NCBI GenBank assembly: GCA_009778375.1
Contig: WRJW01000198.1
Coordinates: 1 to 11,776, forward strand
Length of the DNA stretch: 11,776 nucleotides
Direction: 5' to 3'
From: Bacteroidota bacterium
GTDB lineage: Bacteria > Bacteroidota > Bacteroidia > Bacteroidales > UBA932
Shown here: positions 1 to 5,530 of the stretch, one piece after another
How positions within the stretch are numbered: position 1 is the stretch's first letter
Layout: the number at the start of each line of letters is the position of its first letter
The notes under the pieces: generated by a model
Told to the model about the DNA's origin: nothing
Databases searched by the model: none
Seen by the model: only the letters and a program-made list of their open reading frames with translations
Program-made: the position numbers and the translations under genes

Positions 1-825
1 GCATTTGTTGGTGTTGATCACCTCTTTGAGGCTGATCTCATCGTGCGCAATGTGCACAAAAGGATGTGGTTGATAATAGTCTTGATAGAGCGATTGGACG
101 GCTTCTATGGGGCGGGTGCAACGGGTGTAGAGGGTAGCAAAAATGCCTCGTGTATAAGATCCGCGCACCGGAATAAAATGGAGGGGGGGCAATGGTTGCC
201 GCTCCGGTTGCAAGAGGGACAGGGTTTGGCGGATTTCACCTAAGTGCTGGTGGATAAATGGTTTGTATATAGACAAATTGTTGCTGCGGTAGCTGAATTG
301 GGTCGAGTCGCTCAACCCTCTGCCTGCGCCGGTGGATCCGGTAACGGCGTGGATATGTACCTCGTCCTGCAACAATCCCTGTTGTGCCAACGGAAGCAGG
401 GCCAATTGGATGGCGGTGGCAAAACAACCGGGATTGGCAACGTTGGAGGCCGCACGGATTTGTTTGCCGAAGGCTTCGGGGAGGCCGTACTCAAAGGTGC
501 GGTTGCCGCATACAGGATTTAACCTGAAATCGTTGCCTAAATCAATGACTTTGGTTTCGGGGCTGATTTTTTGCTGATCCAAAAAATTAGCCGACAATCC
601 ATGTCCAAGGCAGAGAAAGAGGAGGTCGGTTGGGAGGAGTTTGTTGGAAAAGCAAAGTTCCGTTTCTCCAAGCAGGTCTCGATGTACGGAGGTAACCGGT
701 TGGCCGGTACATGAGTGGCTGTGTATGGTGATTACTTCAACATCAGGATGATACAAAAGTATCCTCAACAATTCGCCGGCCGTATAACCGCTGCCTCCGG
801 CTATGGAGCAACGCACTTTATTCAT
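1..825 (-). CDS. argC: N-acetyl-gamma-glutamyl-phosphate reductase (N-acyl type), 3' end cut by the window
   Basis: The reverse strand is open in one frame from ATG at 825-823 to base 1, giving 275 residues without a stop. The family usually has about 315-345 residues, so roughly 40-70 C-terminal residues lie outside. ArgC makes the NADPH-dependent reduction of N-acylglutamyl phosphate to the semialdehyde in the cytoplasm, the third step of arginine synthesis. Visible signatures: the nucleotide-binding stretch GGSGYTAGELLR (10-21), DLGNDFR (95-101), the catalytic cysteine in NPGCFAT (Cys134), the TGSTGAGR loop (162-169), and HQHLGEI (192-198), which aligns with the family's conserved HRHTPEI and should carry the catalytic His. 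The start codon lies inside the argG stop region (ATGAATAA, 8-nt overlap), so translation is probably coupled to argG. Bacteroidetes pathways may use N-succinyl instead of N-acetyl intermediates, and I cannot tell which applies here. Confidence 0.95.
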   Translation of the reverse strand, partial: MNKVRCSIAGGSGYTAGELLRILLYHPDVEVITIHSHSCTGQPVTSVHRDLLGETELCFSNKLLPTDLLFLCLGHGLSANFLDQQKISPETKVIDLGNDFRLNPVCGNRTFEYGLPEAFGKQIRAASNVANPGCFATAIQLALLPLAQQGLLQDEVHIHAVTGSTGAGRGLSDSTQFSYRSNNLSIYKPFIHQHLGEIRQTLSLLQPERQPLPPLHFIPVRGSYTRGIFATLYTRCTRPIEAVQSLYQDYYQPHPFVHIAHDEISLKEVINTNKC

Positions 826-2002
826 GATTCAGCGAATAGTAGATGTTTAGCTGGTTGCCCAAAATCCGGGTAAAGCCTTGTACATCGGCGCCGGTAAAAC
901 TTTTATTCATTTCGCCATACTCTCCAAACTTACTGTTCATCAGGTCGTAGGGAGAGGAGCAGGCGAGAATGGAAAAGTGCTTGGGCATCAGTTCAATGGA
1001 TACCGTTCCGATGACCCTTTGCTGGGTATCCTCTAAAAAAAGTTCGATGTTCCGCATCACAGGATCCAAATATTGGGCTTCGTGCAGCAACATGCCGTAC
1101 CAGTCGGCCAACTGTTTTTTCCAGTATTGCTGCCATTTGGTCAATACGTGTTTTTCCAAGAGGTGGTGGGCTTTAATGAGGATGAGTGGGGCTGGTGCCT
1201 CGAATCCTACCCTGCCTTTGAGGCCGATAATGGTATCGCCTACGTGTATGTCTCGACCGATTCCATACGGTTGAGTGATTTGATTGAGTTGTTTTATCAC
1301 CGCAACGGGAGAAAGATTTACGCCGTTAAGCGCGGTGGGTTCGCCTTTGGTAAAACCAATCGAAATGATCTCTTTTCCATCTTTGGTTATCTGATGGGGC
1401 CATGCCTCTTCGGGTAGGATACCGGATGCTTTAAGGGTCTCTGCGCCTCCTACACTGGTTCCCCAGACTCCCTGGTTAATGGAATATTTAGCCTTTTCCC
1501 AAGAGTAGTCAAATCCATATTTTTTCAGGTAATCGATCTCCTCTTTACGGGTGATTTGGAGTTCGCGAATGGGAGCTATGATGTCCAAGTCGGGCGCCAT
1601 CACCTGGAACGCAAGGTCAAAGCGCACCTGATCGTTGCCGGCGCCCGTACTGCCGTGAGCAATGGCGACGGCCTCTATCTTTCGGGCGTGCTCCACGATG
1701 GCTAAGGCCTGAAAAATCCGCTCTGAACTTACCGAGAGGGGATAGGTATCGTTTTTGAGGATGTTTCCAAAGAGGAGGTAGCGGATTCCTTTTTGATAAA
1801 ACATTTCGGTTGCCTCTATATTGAGGTGAGAAGCAGAGCCTAATTGTTTGGCTTTATGAGTAATATTCTCTAATTCATGCGCAGAAAACCCGCCGGTATT
1901 GACTAAGGCGGTATGGACTTCCATCTTTTTTTCGTGGATCAGCCAAGGGATGCAAAACGAGGTATCGAGGCCGCCGCTGAAGGCGAGGAGGACTTTTTTC
2001 AT
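818..2002 (-). CDS. argG: Argininosuccinate synthase, Bacteroidota type
   Basis: Predicted protein of 394 residues, the normal length for this family. It joins citrulline and aspartate with ATP to form argininosuccinate, the penultimate step of arginine synthesis, in the cytoplasm. Visible signatures: the PP-loop ATP-binding motif SGGLDTS (9-15), TYPLSVSSER (86-95), HGSTGAGNDQVRFD (116-129) for aspartate and citrulline binding, and YSINQGVWGTSVGG (173-186). HGSTGAGNDQVRFD differs from the proteobacterial HGATGKGNDQVRFE and matches what I recall of Bacteroidota ArgG. The gene is second in a GNAT - argG - argC unit. It lies 30 nt after the GNAT stop and overlaps argC by 8 nt. No clear Shine-Dalgarno precedes the ATG. 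The short gap is filled by an A+T-rich tandem repeat, which is compatible with the weak use of Shine-Dalgarno sequences in Bacteroidota. No key residue appears to be missing. Confidence 0.97.
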   Translation of the reverse strand: MKKVLLAFSGGLDTSFCIPWLIHEKKMEVHTALVNTGGFSAHELENITHKAKQLGSASHLNIEATEMFYQKGIRYLLFGNILKNDTYPLSVSSERIFQALAIVEHARKIEAVAIAHGSTGAGNDQVRFDLAFQVMAPDLDIIAPIRELQITRKEEIDYLKKYGFDYSWEKAKYSINQGVWGTSVGGAETLKASGILPEEAWPHQITKDGKEIISIGFTKGEPTALNGVNLSPVAVIKQLNQITQPYGIGRDIHVGDTIIGLKGRVGFEAPAPLILIKAHHLLEKHVLTKWQQYWKKQLADWYGMLLHEAQYLDPVMRNIELFLEDTQQRVIGTVSIELMPKHFSILACSSPYDLMNSKFGEYGEMNKSFTGADVQGFTRILGNQLNIYYSLNHE

Positions 2003-2003
2003 A

Positions 2004-2031
2004 GTTGAAAATTGAAAGTTGAAAATTGAAA
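2004..2031. repeat. Two perfect tandem copies of a 14-bp A+T-rich unit
   Basis: The unit GTTGAAAATTGAAA (plus strand) occurs at 2004-2017 and again at 2018-2031, followed by ATTA. It fills nearly the whole gap between the GNAT stop and the argG start, so it lies in the ribosome-loading region of argG. The unit is itself made of two related 7-mers (GTTGAAA and ATTGAAA). Similar TTTCAA-type runs seem familiar from Bacteroidales intergenic DNA, but that is recollection. Copy number change by slippage would alter the spacing in front of argG. Confidence 0.85.
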
Positions 2032-2032
2032 A

Positions 2033-2563
2033 TTAAAGGTTGGGGTCGTAGAGCATGCCGGTACAGAGGCACATGGTTCTGTTATTGCGTTCTAAAATAT
2101 CGTAATTTCTACATCCTTCGCACCCTTTCCAAAATTCGGGGTCAGCAGTGAGTTCCGAAAAAGGGACGGGGCGGTAGCCCAATTCGGTATTCAGCTTCAT
2201 TACGGCCAAACCGGTGGTAATGCTGAATATTTTGGCATCGGGGTACAGGGTGCGGGAGAGGGCAAAGACGGCATGTTTGATTTGTCGGGCCAATCCCTGA
2301 TTTCTATAATCGTGATCTACAATCAAACCCGAATTGGCCACAAATTTACCGTGGCTCCACGTTTCGATATAGGAAAATCCGACGACCTTGTTCCCATCCA
2401 AGGCAATAACAGCCTTGCCACTTTGCATCTTTTCTGCAATATACTCGGGAGAACGGGTGGCTATTCCGGTACCCCTTTGCAGGGCGGATACATAAATTAA
2501 TTCGCAGATTTTTTGCGTGTGTATGATGTGGTTAGTATTTGCCACAAGAATAAGCACATTCAT
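2033..2563 (-). CDS. GNAT-family N-acyltransferase with Cys-rich tail; candidate N-acylglutamate synthase
   Basis: Predicted protein of 176 residues. The GNAT core is visible: a beta strand VVGFSYIETW (60-69), SGLIVDHDYR (78-87), and the acyl-CoA pyrophosphate loop R87-N-Q-G90-L-A92, followed by an amphipathic helix and the MKLNTELGYRPV strand (122-133). The C-terminal tail carries four cysteines as CxxC (148, 151) and CxC (165, 167), which could bind a metal. The gene leads the GNAT - argG - argC unit. Homologous proteins upstream of argG in Bacteroides, as I remember them, share the GTGIA(T/K)RSPEY and FWKGC features and have been linked to the first acylation step of arginine synthesis, a step otherwise lacking a classical ArgA. 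The family call is strong. The substrate (acetyl- or succinyl-CoA plus glutamate) is inferred from context. A leftward promoter lies about 125 nt upstream. Confidence 0.85.
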   Translation of the reverse strand: MNVLILVANTNHIIHTQKICELIYVSALQRGTGIATRSPEYIAEKMQSGKAVIALDGNKVVGFSYIETWSHGKFVANSGLIVDHDYRNQGLARQIKHAVFALSRTLYPDAKIFSITTGLAVMKLNTELGYRPVPFSELTADPEFWKGCEGCRNYDILERNNRTMCLCTGMLYDPNL

Positions 2564-2593
2564 GTTAAGTATTTAGAAAATTAAGGTGAAAAA

Positions 2594-2679
2594 ATGAATC
2601 GATACTGACAGGCCGACCTTTATCGTCGGACAAGAACGGCCCGCACGCTTCCTTGATATGGGTGGAGTTTTTGATTCAT
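2594..2679 (-). promoter_or_regulatory. Possible attenuator-like leader of the arginine unit
   Basis: The transcribed leader between the predicted promoter and the GNAT start has several pairing options. ATGAATC (2679-2673) is the exact complement of GATTCAT (2600-2594), which is followed by a T run at 2593-2589. Inside, the arm at 2629-2625 (CCGAC) can pair with 2617-2613 (GTCGG) around a 7-nt loop. An alternative stem joins 2641-2637 (GGCCG) to 2615-2611 (CGGCC). The two inner stems share bases and exclude each other. Short complements of this size do arise by chance, so this is a suggestion only. No ArgR-type palindrome was recognised with confidence. Confidence 0.25.
2620..2679 (-). CDS. 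Possible 19-codon leader peptide with Arg codons near its end
   Basis: ATG at 2679-2677 opens a 19-residue reading frame ending at TAA (2622-2620). The peptide ends VRAVLVRR, with arginine codons CGG, CGA and CGA among the last seven codons. It begins about 8 nt downstream of the predicted -7 box (2694-2687), so the message could be leaderless or nearly so. It precedes an arginine-biosynthesis unit, which is the expected position for an Arg-sensing leader. Against it: no ribosome-binding site, very short length, and three Arg in 19 codons is only a moderate excess. It may be a chance ORF. Confidence 0.25.
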   Translation of the reverse strand: MNQKLHPYQGSVRAVLVRR

Positions 2680-2686
2680 GGCGGCG

Positions 2687-2717
2687 CAAAAGTAAACTTT
2701 ATTTTTGAAATAGGAAA
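2687..2717 (-). promoter_or_regulatory. Predicted promoter for the GNAT-argG-argC unit
   Basis: On the minus strand, TACTTTTG at 2694-2687 matches the Bacteroidota -7 consensus TAnnTTTG. A weaker -33 box, TTTC at 2717-2714 (consensus TTTG), lies 19 nt upstream. The site sits directly downstream of the rnpB terminator T tract, where a new transcription unit would start. Transcription would begin near 2680 and leave a leader of about 115 nt before the GNAT start. Confidence 0.55.
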
Positions 2718-2723
2718 TTTTTG

Positions 2724-2732
2724 AAAAAAAAA
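2724..2732 (-). terminator. T tract ending rnpB
   Basis: Nine consecutive T on the minus strand follow directly after the 3' strand of the RNase P P1 helix (CAGGCCCTCC). A GC-rich stretch followed by a T run fits an intrinsic end of transcription. The paired partner of P1 is far upstream, so the usual local hairpin is not obvious. Confidence 0.5.
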
Positions 2733-3065
2733 GGAGGGCCTGTAAGCCGGGTTCTGTACCGTTGGGTCTCCCCTAAGGCTTCTATCATTTATCTAAGCAA
2801 CCTACCCCCCGACATCAGGCGGGCAGCCCTCCATTGTCGGTATACATGGTCTTGCAGGCCGCGGGGGCGTACGTCATAAAGCATTGCTGCCCTATACGGT
2901 GGGCTCTTACCCCGCCTTTTCACCCTTACCCGAAAATTTCGGGCGGTTATTTTCTGTTACGTCCACCCTAACCTTACGGCTACCTGTGCTTTCCACAGCG
3001 CGGCGCCCTTTCCTGCCCGGACTTTCCTCCCTTTGAAACCAAAGAGCGATAGAACGGCCCTCCGG
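2733..3065 (-). ncRNA. rnpB: RNase P RNA, bacterial type A
   Basis: This is the catalytic RNA of RNase P, which trims the 5' leader of tRNA precursors together with the RnpA protein. The minus strand shows the universal landmarks in order: P1 5' strand GGAGGGCC (3063-3056), GAGGAAAGTCCGGGC (first half of P4), GTAAGGTTAGGGTG, a P12-like hairpin around CCCGAAATTTTCGGG, the tRNA CCA-binding L15 context GGGGTAAGAGCCC, TAGATAAATGATAGA (conserved region IV), ACAGAACCCGGCTTA (second half of P4), and the P1 3' strand GGCCCTCC (2740-2733). The length of about 333 nt is typical. The ends are taken from the P1 helix and may be off by a few bases. The gene has its own promoter and a T9 end, and lies between the thioesterase gene and the arginine unit on the same strand. 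Confidence 0.97.
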
Positions 3066-3068
3066 CTG

Positions 3069-3100
3069 CAAAGGTAGTAAGATTCACCGCAACCCGCAAA
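3069..3100 (-). promoter_or_regulatory. Promoter of rnpB, overlapping the end of the thioesterase gene
   Basis: On the minus strand, TTTG at 3100-3097 is followed after exactly 20 nt by TACCTTTG at 3076-3069, a full match to the Bacteroidota -33 / -7 pattern. The RNase P RNA 5' end (about 3065) falls just downstream, as expected for a transcription start. The -33 box and part of the spacer lie inside the last codons of the thioesterase gene, whose stop is at 3086-3084. Confidence 0.8.
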
Positions 3101-3830
3101 CCACCTGAAAAAGATTTTGTCCATCGCGCACGCCGGTTACGTAATGGGTTTGGGGAGAGGGGGAGGCGTGGAACAAAGCAATGGGGTCGTCGTGGCGCGC
3201 TTCGAGGTTAAAATTGATTTGAAAGTGAGAGAGTTGGTTATGACAGAGTGTTTCAAAGGGGAGGCAGTCTAAGGCCCACTCGACGTATTTGGTGTTGTTG
3301 ACGTGGCCGTTGAGGTCAATGTCCGAAAAACGTACCGTATGGAGGTGGTGCAAGGCGAGGCTGTCGGGAGCGGGAATTTTATCGGGAAGCGCGGAGATGG
3401 CGTCTTGCGGTATATTGATTTGGGCTAAATGAGGCAGGATCTGCTCTACCCGCAACATTTTGCGCGTATGCACGTCCATGAGCAGCCAGGCGGAGGTAGC
3501 TTTTACCAAGGGCGTTTTGCAGGCGTCATAAAGAATAAAATCGCGGAGGGCAAAAATCCGCTCGACCCGTTTGTGCCACGTCTTGAGGCGTACCGCTTCT
3601 CCCCATTCGGGCATGCGCGCTATCTCAACCTTAACACGGGAGAGTACCCATACAATCTGTTGTTCTATCAAGTGATGGTAGCCGCAACCGTACAGAGTGG
3701 CGTGTTCTTCGGCAGCTTCCTGCGTTATTTGCAAAAAAGAGGTGAGTTTAAGGCGTTTATTTACCTCAACATCATGAGTGCCGGGTTTAAAAGAGCGCGC
3801 GGTGTGTACGGCAACAGGCTGGTTTTGCAT
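3084..3830 (-). CDS. Acyl-ACP thioesterase (FatA/FatB-like, double hotdog)
   Basis: Predicted protein of 248 residues, the usual length of bacterial acyl-ACP thioesterases (about 240-250). It should hydrolyse acyl-acyl-carrier protein and release free fatty acid in the cytoplasm. Two hotdog domains are visible. The N-terminal one is about residues 8-140, with the helix TSFLQITQEAAEEHA and the strand QQIVWVLSRVKVEI (57-70). The C-terminal one starts near 163 and holds FSDIDLNGHVNNTKYVEWALD (168-188). Its DxNxHVNN core (Asp172, Asn174, His176) aligns with the catalytic stretch of plant acyl-ACP thioesterases. There is no signal peptide. The gene is divergent from pyrG across an 89-nt gap and is followed by rnpB without a visible terminator, so read-through into rnpB is possible. 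The chain-length preference cannot be read from the sequence. Confidence 0.9.
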   Translation of the reverse strand: MQNQPVAVHTARSFKPGTHDVEVNKRLKLTSFLQITQEAAEEHATLYGCGYHHLIEQQIVWVLSRVKVEIARMPEWGEAVRLKTWHKRVERIFALRDFILYDACKTPLVKATSAWLLMDVHTRKMLRVEQILPHLAQINIPQDAISALPDKIPAPDSLALHHLHTVRFSDIDLNGHVNNTKYVEWALDCLPFETLCHNQLSHFQINFNLEARHDDPIALFHASPSPQTHYVTGVRDGQNLFQVVCGLR

Positions 3831-3850
3831 AAGAGGGTTTATTTATGAGG

Positions 3851-3881
3851 CGAAATTAGGACTTTTTTATGAAAAAACATA
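3851..3881 (-). promoter_or_regulatory. Weak candidate promoter for the thioesterase gene
   Basis: On the minus strand, TAATTTCG (3858-3851, one mismatch to TAnnTTTG) lies 19 nt downstream of TATG (3881-3878, one mismatch to TTTG). The predicted start would leave a leader of roughly 10-20 nt. The -33 box would overlap the -7 box of the divergent pyrG promoter. Both boxes are imperfect, so confidence is low. Confidence 0.3.
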
Positions 3882-3887
3882 CCTTTG
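3856..3887 (+). promoter_or_regulatory. Predicted promoter of pyrG and the downstream run
   Basis: TACCTTTG at 3880-3887 is a perfect TAnnTTTG -7 box, identical to that of rnpB. TTAG at 3856-3859 (consensus TTTG) lies 20 nt upstream. Transcription would start near 3892-3896, leaving a leader of about 25 nt. That leader contains a small hairpin, GGGA-AAAA-TCCC (3896-3907). It would be the only clear plus-strand promoter I can identify in the window. Confidence 0.65.
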
Positions 3888-3919
3888 CCGCTTGAGGGAA
3901 AAATCCCGTCGCCATTATT

Positions 3920-5530
3920 ATGCATACAAAATTTATCTTTGTTTTGGGAGGCGTTACCTCCTCATTGGGGAAAGGAATTATTTCAGCTTCTGTTGCTAAA
4001 TTATTGCAAGCCAGAAATTTAAAAGTAACCATCCAAAAATTTGACCCTTATATTAACGTCGATCCGGGGACGCTGAACCCCTACGAGCACGGCGAGTGTT
4101 TTGTGACGGAAGATGGGGCCGAAACGGACCTTGATTTGGGGCATTATGAGCGTTTCTTGAATGTGTATACCTCAAGGGCCAATAATATTACAACCGGTCG
4201 TATTTACCAGACGGTGATCGATCGCGAGCGCGAGGGGGGGTATTTGGGCAAGACGGTGCAGGTGATTCCGCACATTACCGACGAGATTAAGCGCCGCATG
4301 CTGCTCCTCTCCAAGACCCAAAAGTATGATGTGATAATTACCGAAATCGGAGGCACGGTCGGCGACATCGAATCTCTGCCCTTTGTAGAGGCGGTACGGC
4401 AGTTGCAATGGGAGTTGCCGGACGACCACTGCGCGGTTATACACCTGACATTAGTTCCCTATTTAAGTGCTGCTAAAGAGTTAAAAACAAAGCCTACACA
4501 ACACAGCGTGCGTATGTTGCAGCAAAACGGCGTACAGCCCGACGTGATTGTTTGCCGCACGGAGCATCCCCTTTCTCCCGATATGAAGCGAAAGGTGGCC
4601 CTCTTTTGCAACGTCCGGCCCAATGCGGTGATCGAAGCCATTGACGCTCCAAACAGTATTTACGAAGTTCCCTTAAATATCATGCGAGAGCGTTTGGACG
4701 AGATTATTTTGGGAAAATTTGGCATTAAGGGAACGCCTCCGCCCGATTTGACACAGTGGAATGCGTTTTTAGACAAATTGCTGCATCCCCAAAAAGAGAT
4801 CAATATTGCCTTAGTCGGTAAATATGTAGAATTGCAGGACGCCTATAAGTCGATTTTGGAATCTTTTATCCATGCCGGAGCGGCAAACGAGTGTAAAATT
4901 TTGATACACAATGTGCAAAGTGAACATTTGGAAGCCTCTGACACGCTCGAAAAGCTGGGCGGGATGCAGGGGATTTTGGTAGCGTCGGGTTTTGGCGAGC
5001 GGGGATTGGGCGGTAAGATCGTGGCGGCCCAGTATGCGCGGGAGCACCAAATTCCCTTATTAGCCATTGGTTTAGGAATGCAGATGGCTGTTATTGAATT
5101 TGCCCGCAATGTGCTCAATATTAAAAAAGCCAATACCACCGAGGTCGATCCCAATGCGGAGGAGCCGATTATTGACTTGATGGAGGATGAAAAACGGTTG
5201 GTCACCAAAGGAGGAACCAAGCGATTGGGAGGGTACCTCTGCGCCCTTTCGGAAGGATCGCTGGCACATAAAATATACGGAAAAACAGAAATTTGCGAGC
5301 GCCACGCCCATCGGTATGAGTTAAACAATCATTACGTAGAGCGGATGGAAGCGGCCGGGATGCGTGTCAGCGGCCGCAACCCCGACACCGGATTGGTTGA
5401 GATTGTCGAAATAGCGGATCATCCGTTTTTTATCGGAGTACAGTTTCAACCCGAATATAAGAGTACGCCCGAAAATGCGCACCCCCTCTTTGTGGCCTTT
5501 GTTAAAGCCGCTAAAGCCGCTTCCAAATGA
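3920..5530 (+). CDS. pyrG: CTP synthase with apparently inactive glutaminase domain
   Basis: Predicted protein of 536 residues, normal for CTP synthase, which aminates UTP to CTP with ATP. The N-terminal synthetase domain (about 1-275) looks complete: P loop SSLGKGI (14-20), FDPYINVDPGTLNPYEHGE (41-59), DLDLGHYERF (70-79), TEIGGTVGDIES (141-152) and KTKPTQHSV (189-197). The class-I glutaminase domain (about 293-536) is full length, but its active site is altered. Family GICLGMQ is AIGLGMQ here, with Gly384 in place of the Cys nucleophile (codon GGT, 5069-5071). Family QFHPE is QFQPE, with Gln510 for His (codon CAA, 5447-5449), while Glu512 stays. PGGFG is ASGFG (355-359), RGxEGK is RGLGGK (361-366), and ERHRHRYE is ERHAHRYE (460-467). 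I infer that it uses free ammonia. The start follows a perfect -7 box by about 32 nt. The stop overlaps the next start (ATGA). Confidence 0.97.
   Translation: MHTKFIFVLGGVTSSLGKGIISASVAKLLQARNLKVTIQKFDPYINVDPGTLNPYEHGECFVTEDGAETDLDLGHYERFLNVYTSRANNITTGRIYQTVIDREREGGYLGKTVQVIPHITDEIKRRMLLLSKTQKYDVIITEIGGTVGDIESLPFVEAVRQLQWELPDDHCAVIHLTLVPYLSAAKELKTKPTQHSVRMLQQNGVQPDVIVCRTEHPLSPDMKRKVALFCNVRPNAVIEAIDAPNSIYEVPLNIMRERLDEIILGKFGIKGTPPPDLTQWNAFLDKLLHPQKEINIALVGKYVELQDAYKSILESFIHAGAANECKILIHNVQSEHLEASDTLEKLGGMQGILVASGFGERGLGGKIVAAQYAREHQIPLLAIGLGMQMAVIEFARNVLNIKKANTTEVDPNAEEPIIDLMEDEKRLVTKGGTKRLGGYLCALSEGSLAHKIYGKTEICERHAHRYELNNHYVERMEAAGMRVSGRNPDTGLVEIVEIADHPFFIGVQFQPEYKSTPENAHPLFVAFVKAAKAASK

Noticed and set aside
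1..825. argC as a frameshifted or degraded pseudogene, because several short open frames overlap here
   Set aside because: Reading the minus strand codon by codon gives one uninterrupted 275-residue frame with all ArgC motifs. It simply continues past base 1.
3892..3919. CTP-responsive attenuation of pyrG by reiterative transcription, as in Gram-positive bacteria
   Set aside because: The leader is only about 25 nt, has no terminator, and the start does not show the GGGC pattern. Only a small 4-bp hairpin is present.
4843..5328. Antisense open frame of about 161 codons within pyrG
   Set aside because: No family features and no start context. It mirrors the well-supported pyrG coding sequence.
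5069..5449. Sequencing error as the cause of the PyrG active-site changes
   Set aside because: The frame is intact, and at least five separate motif changes fall in the glutaminase domain only. Random errors would not cluster by function. A single-base error at one codon cannot explain the pattern, though the two key codons are each one base from Cys or His.
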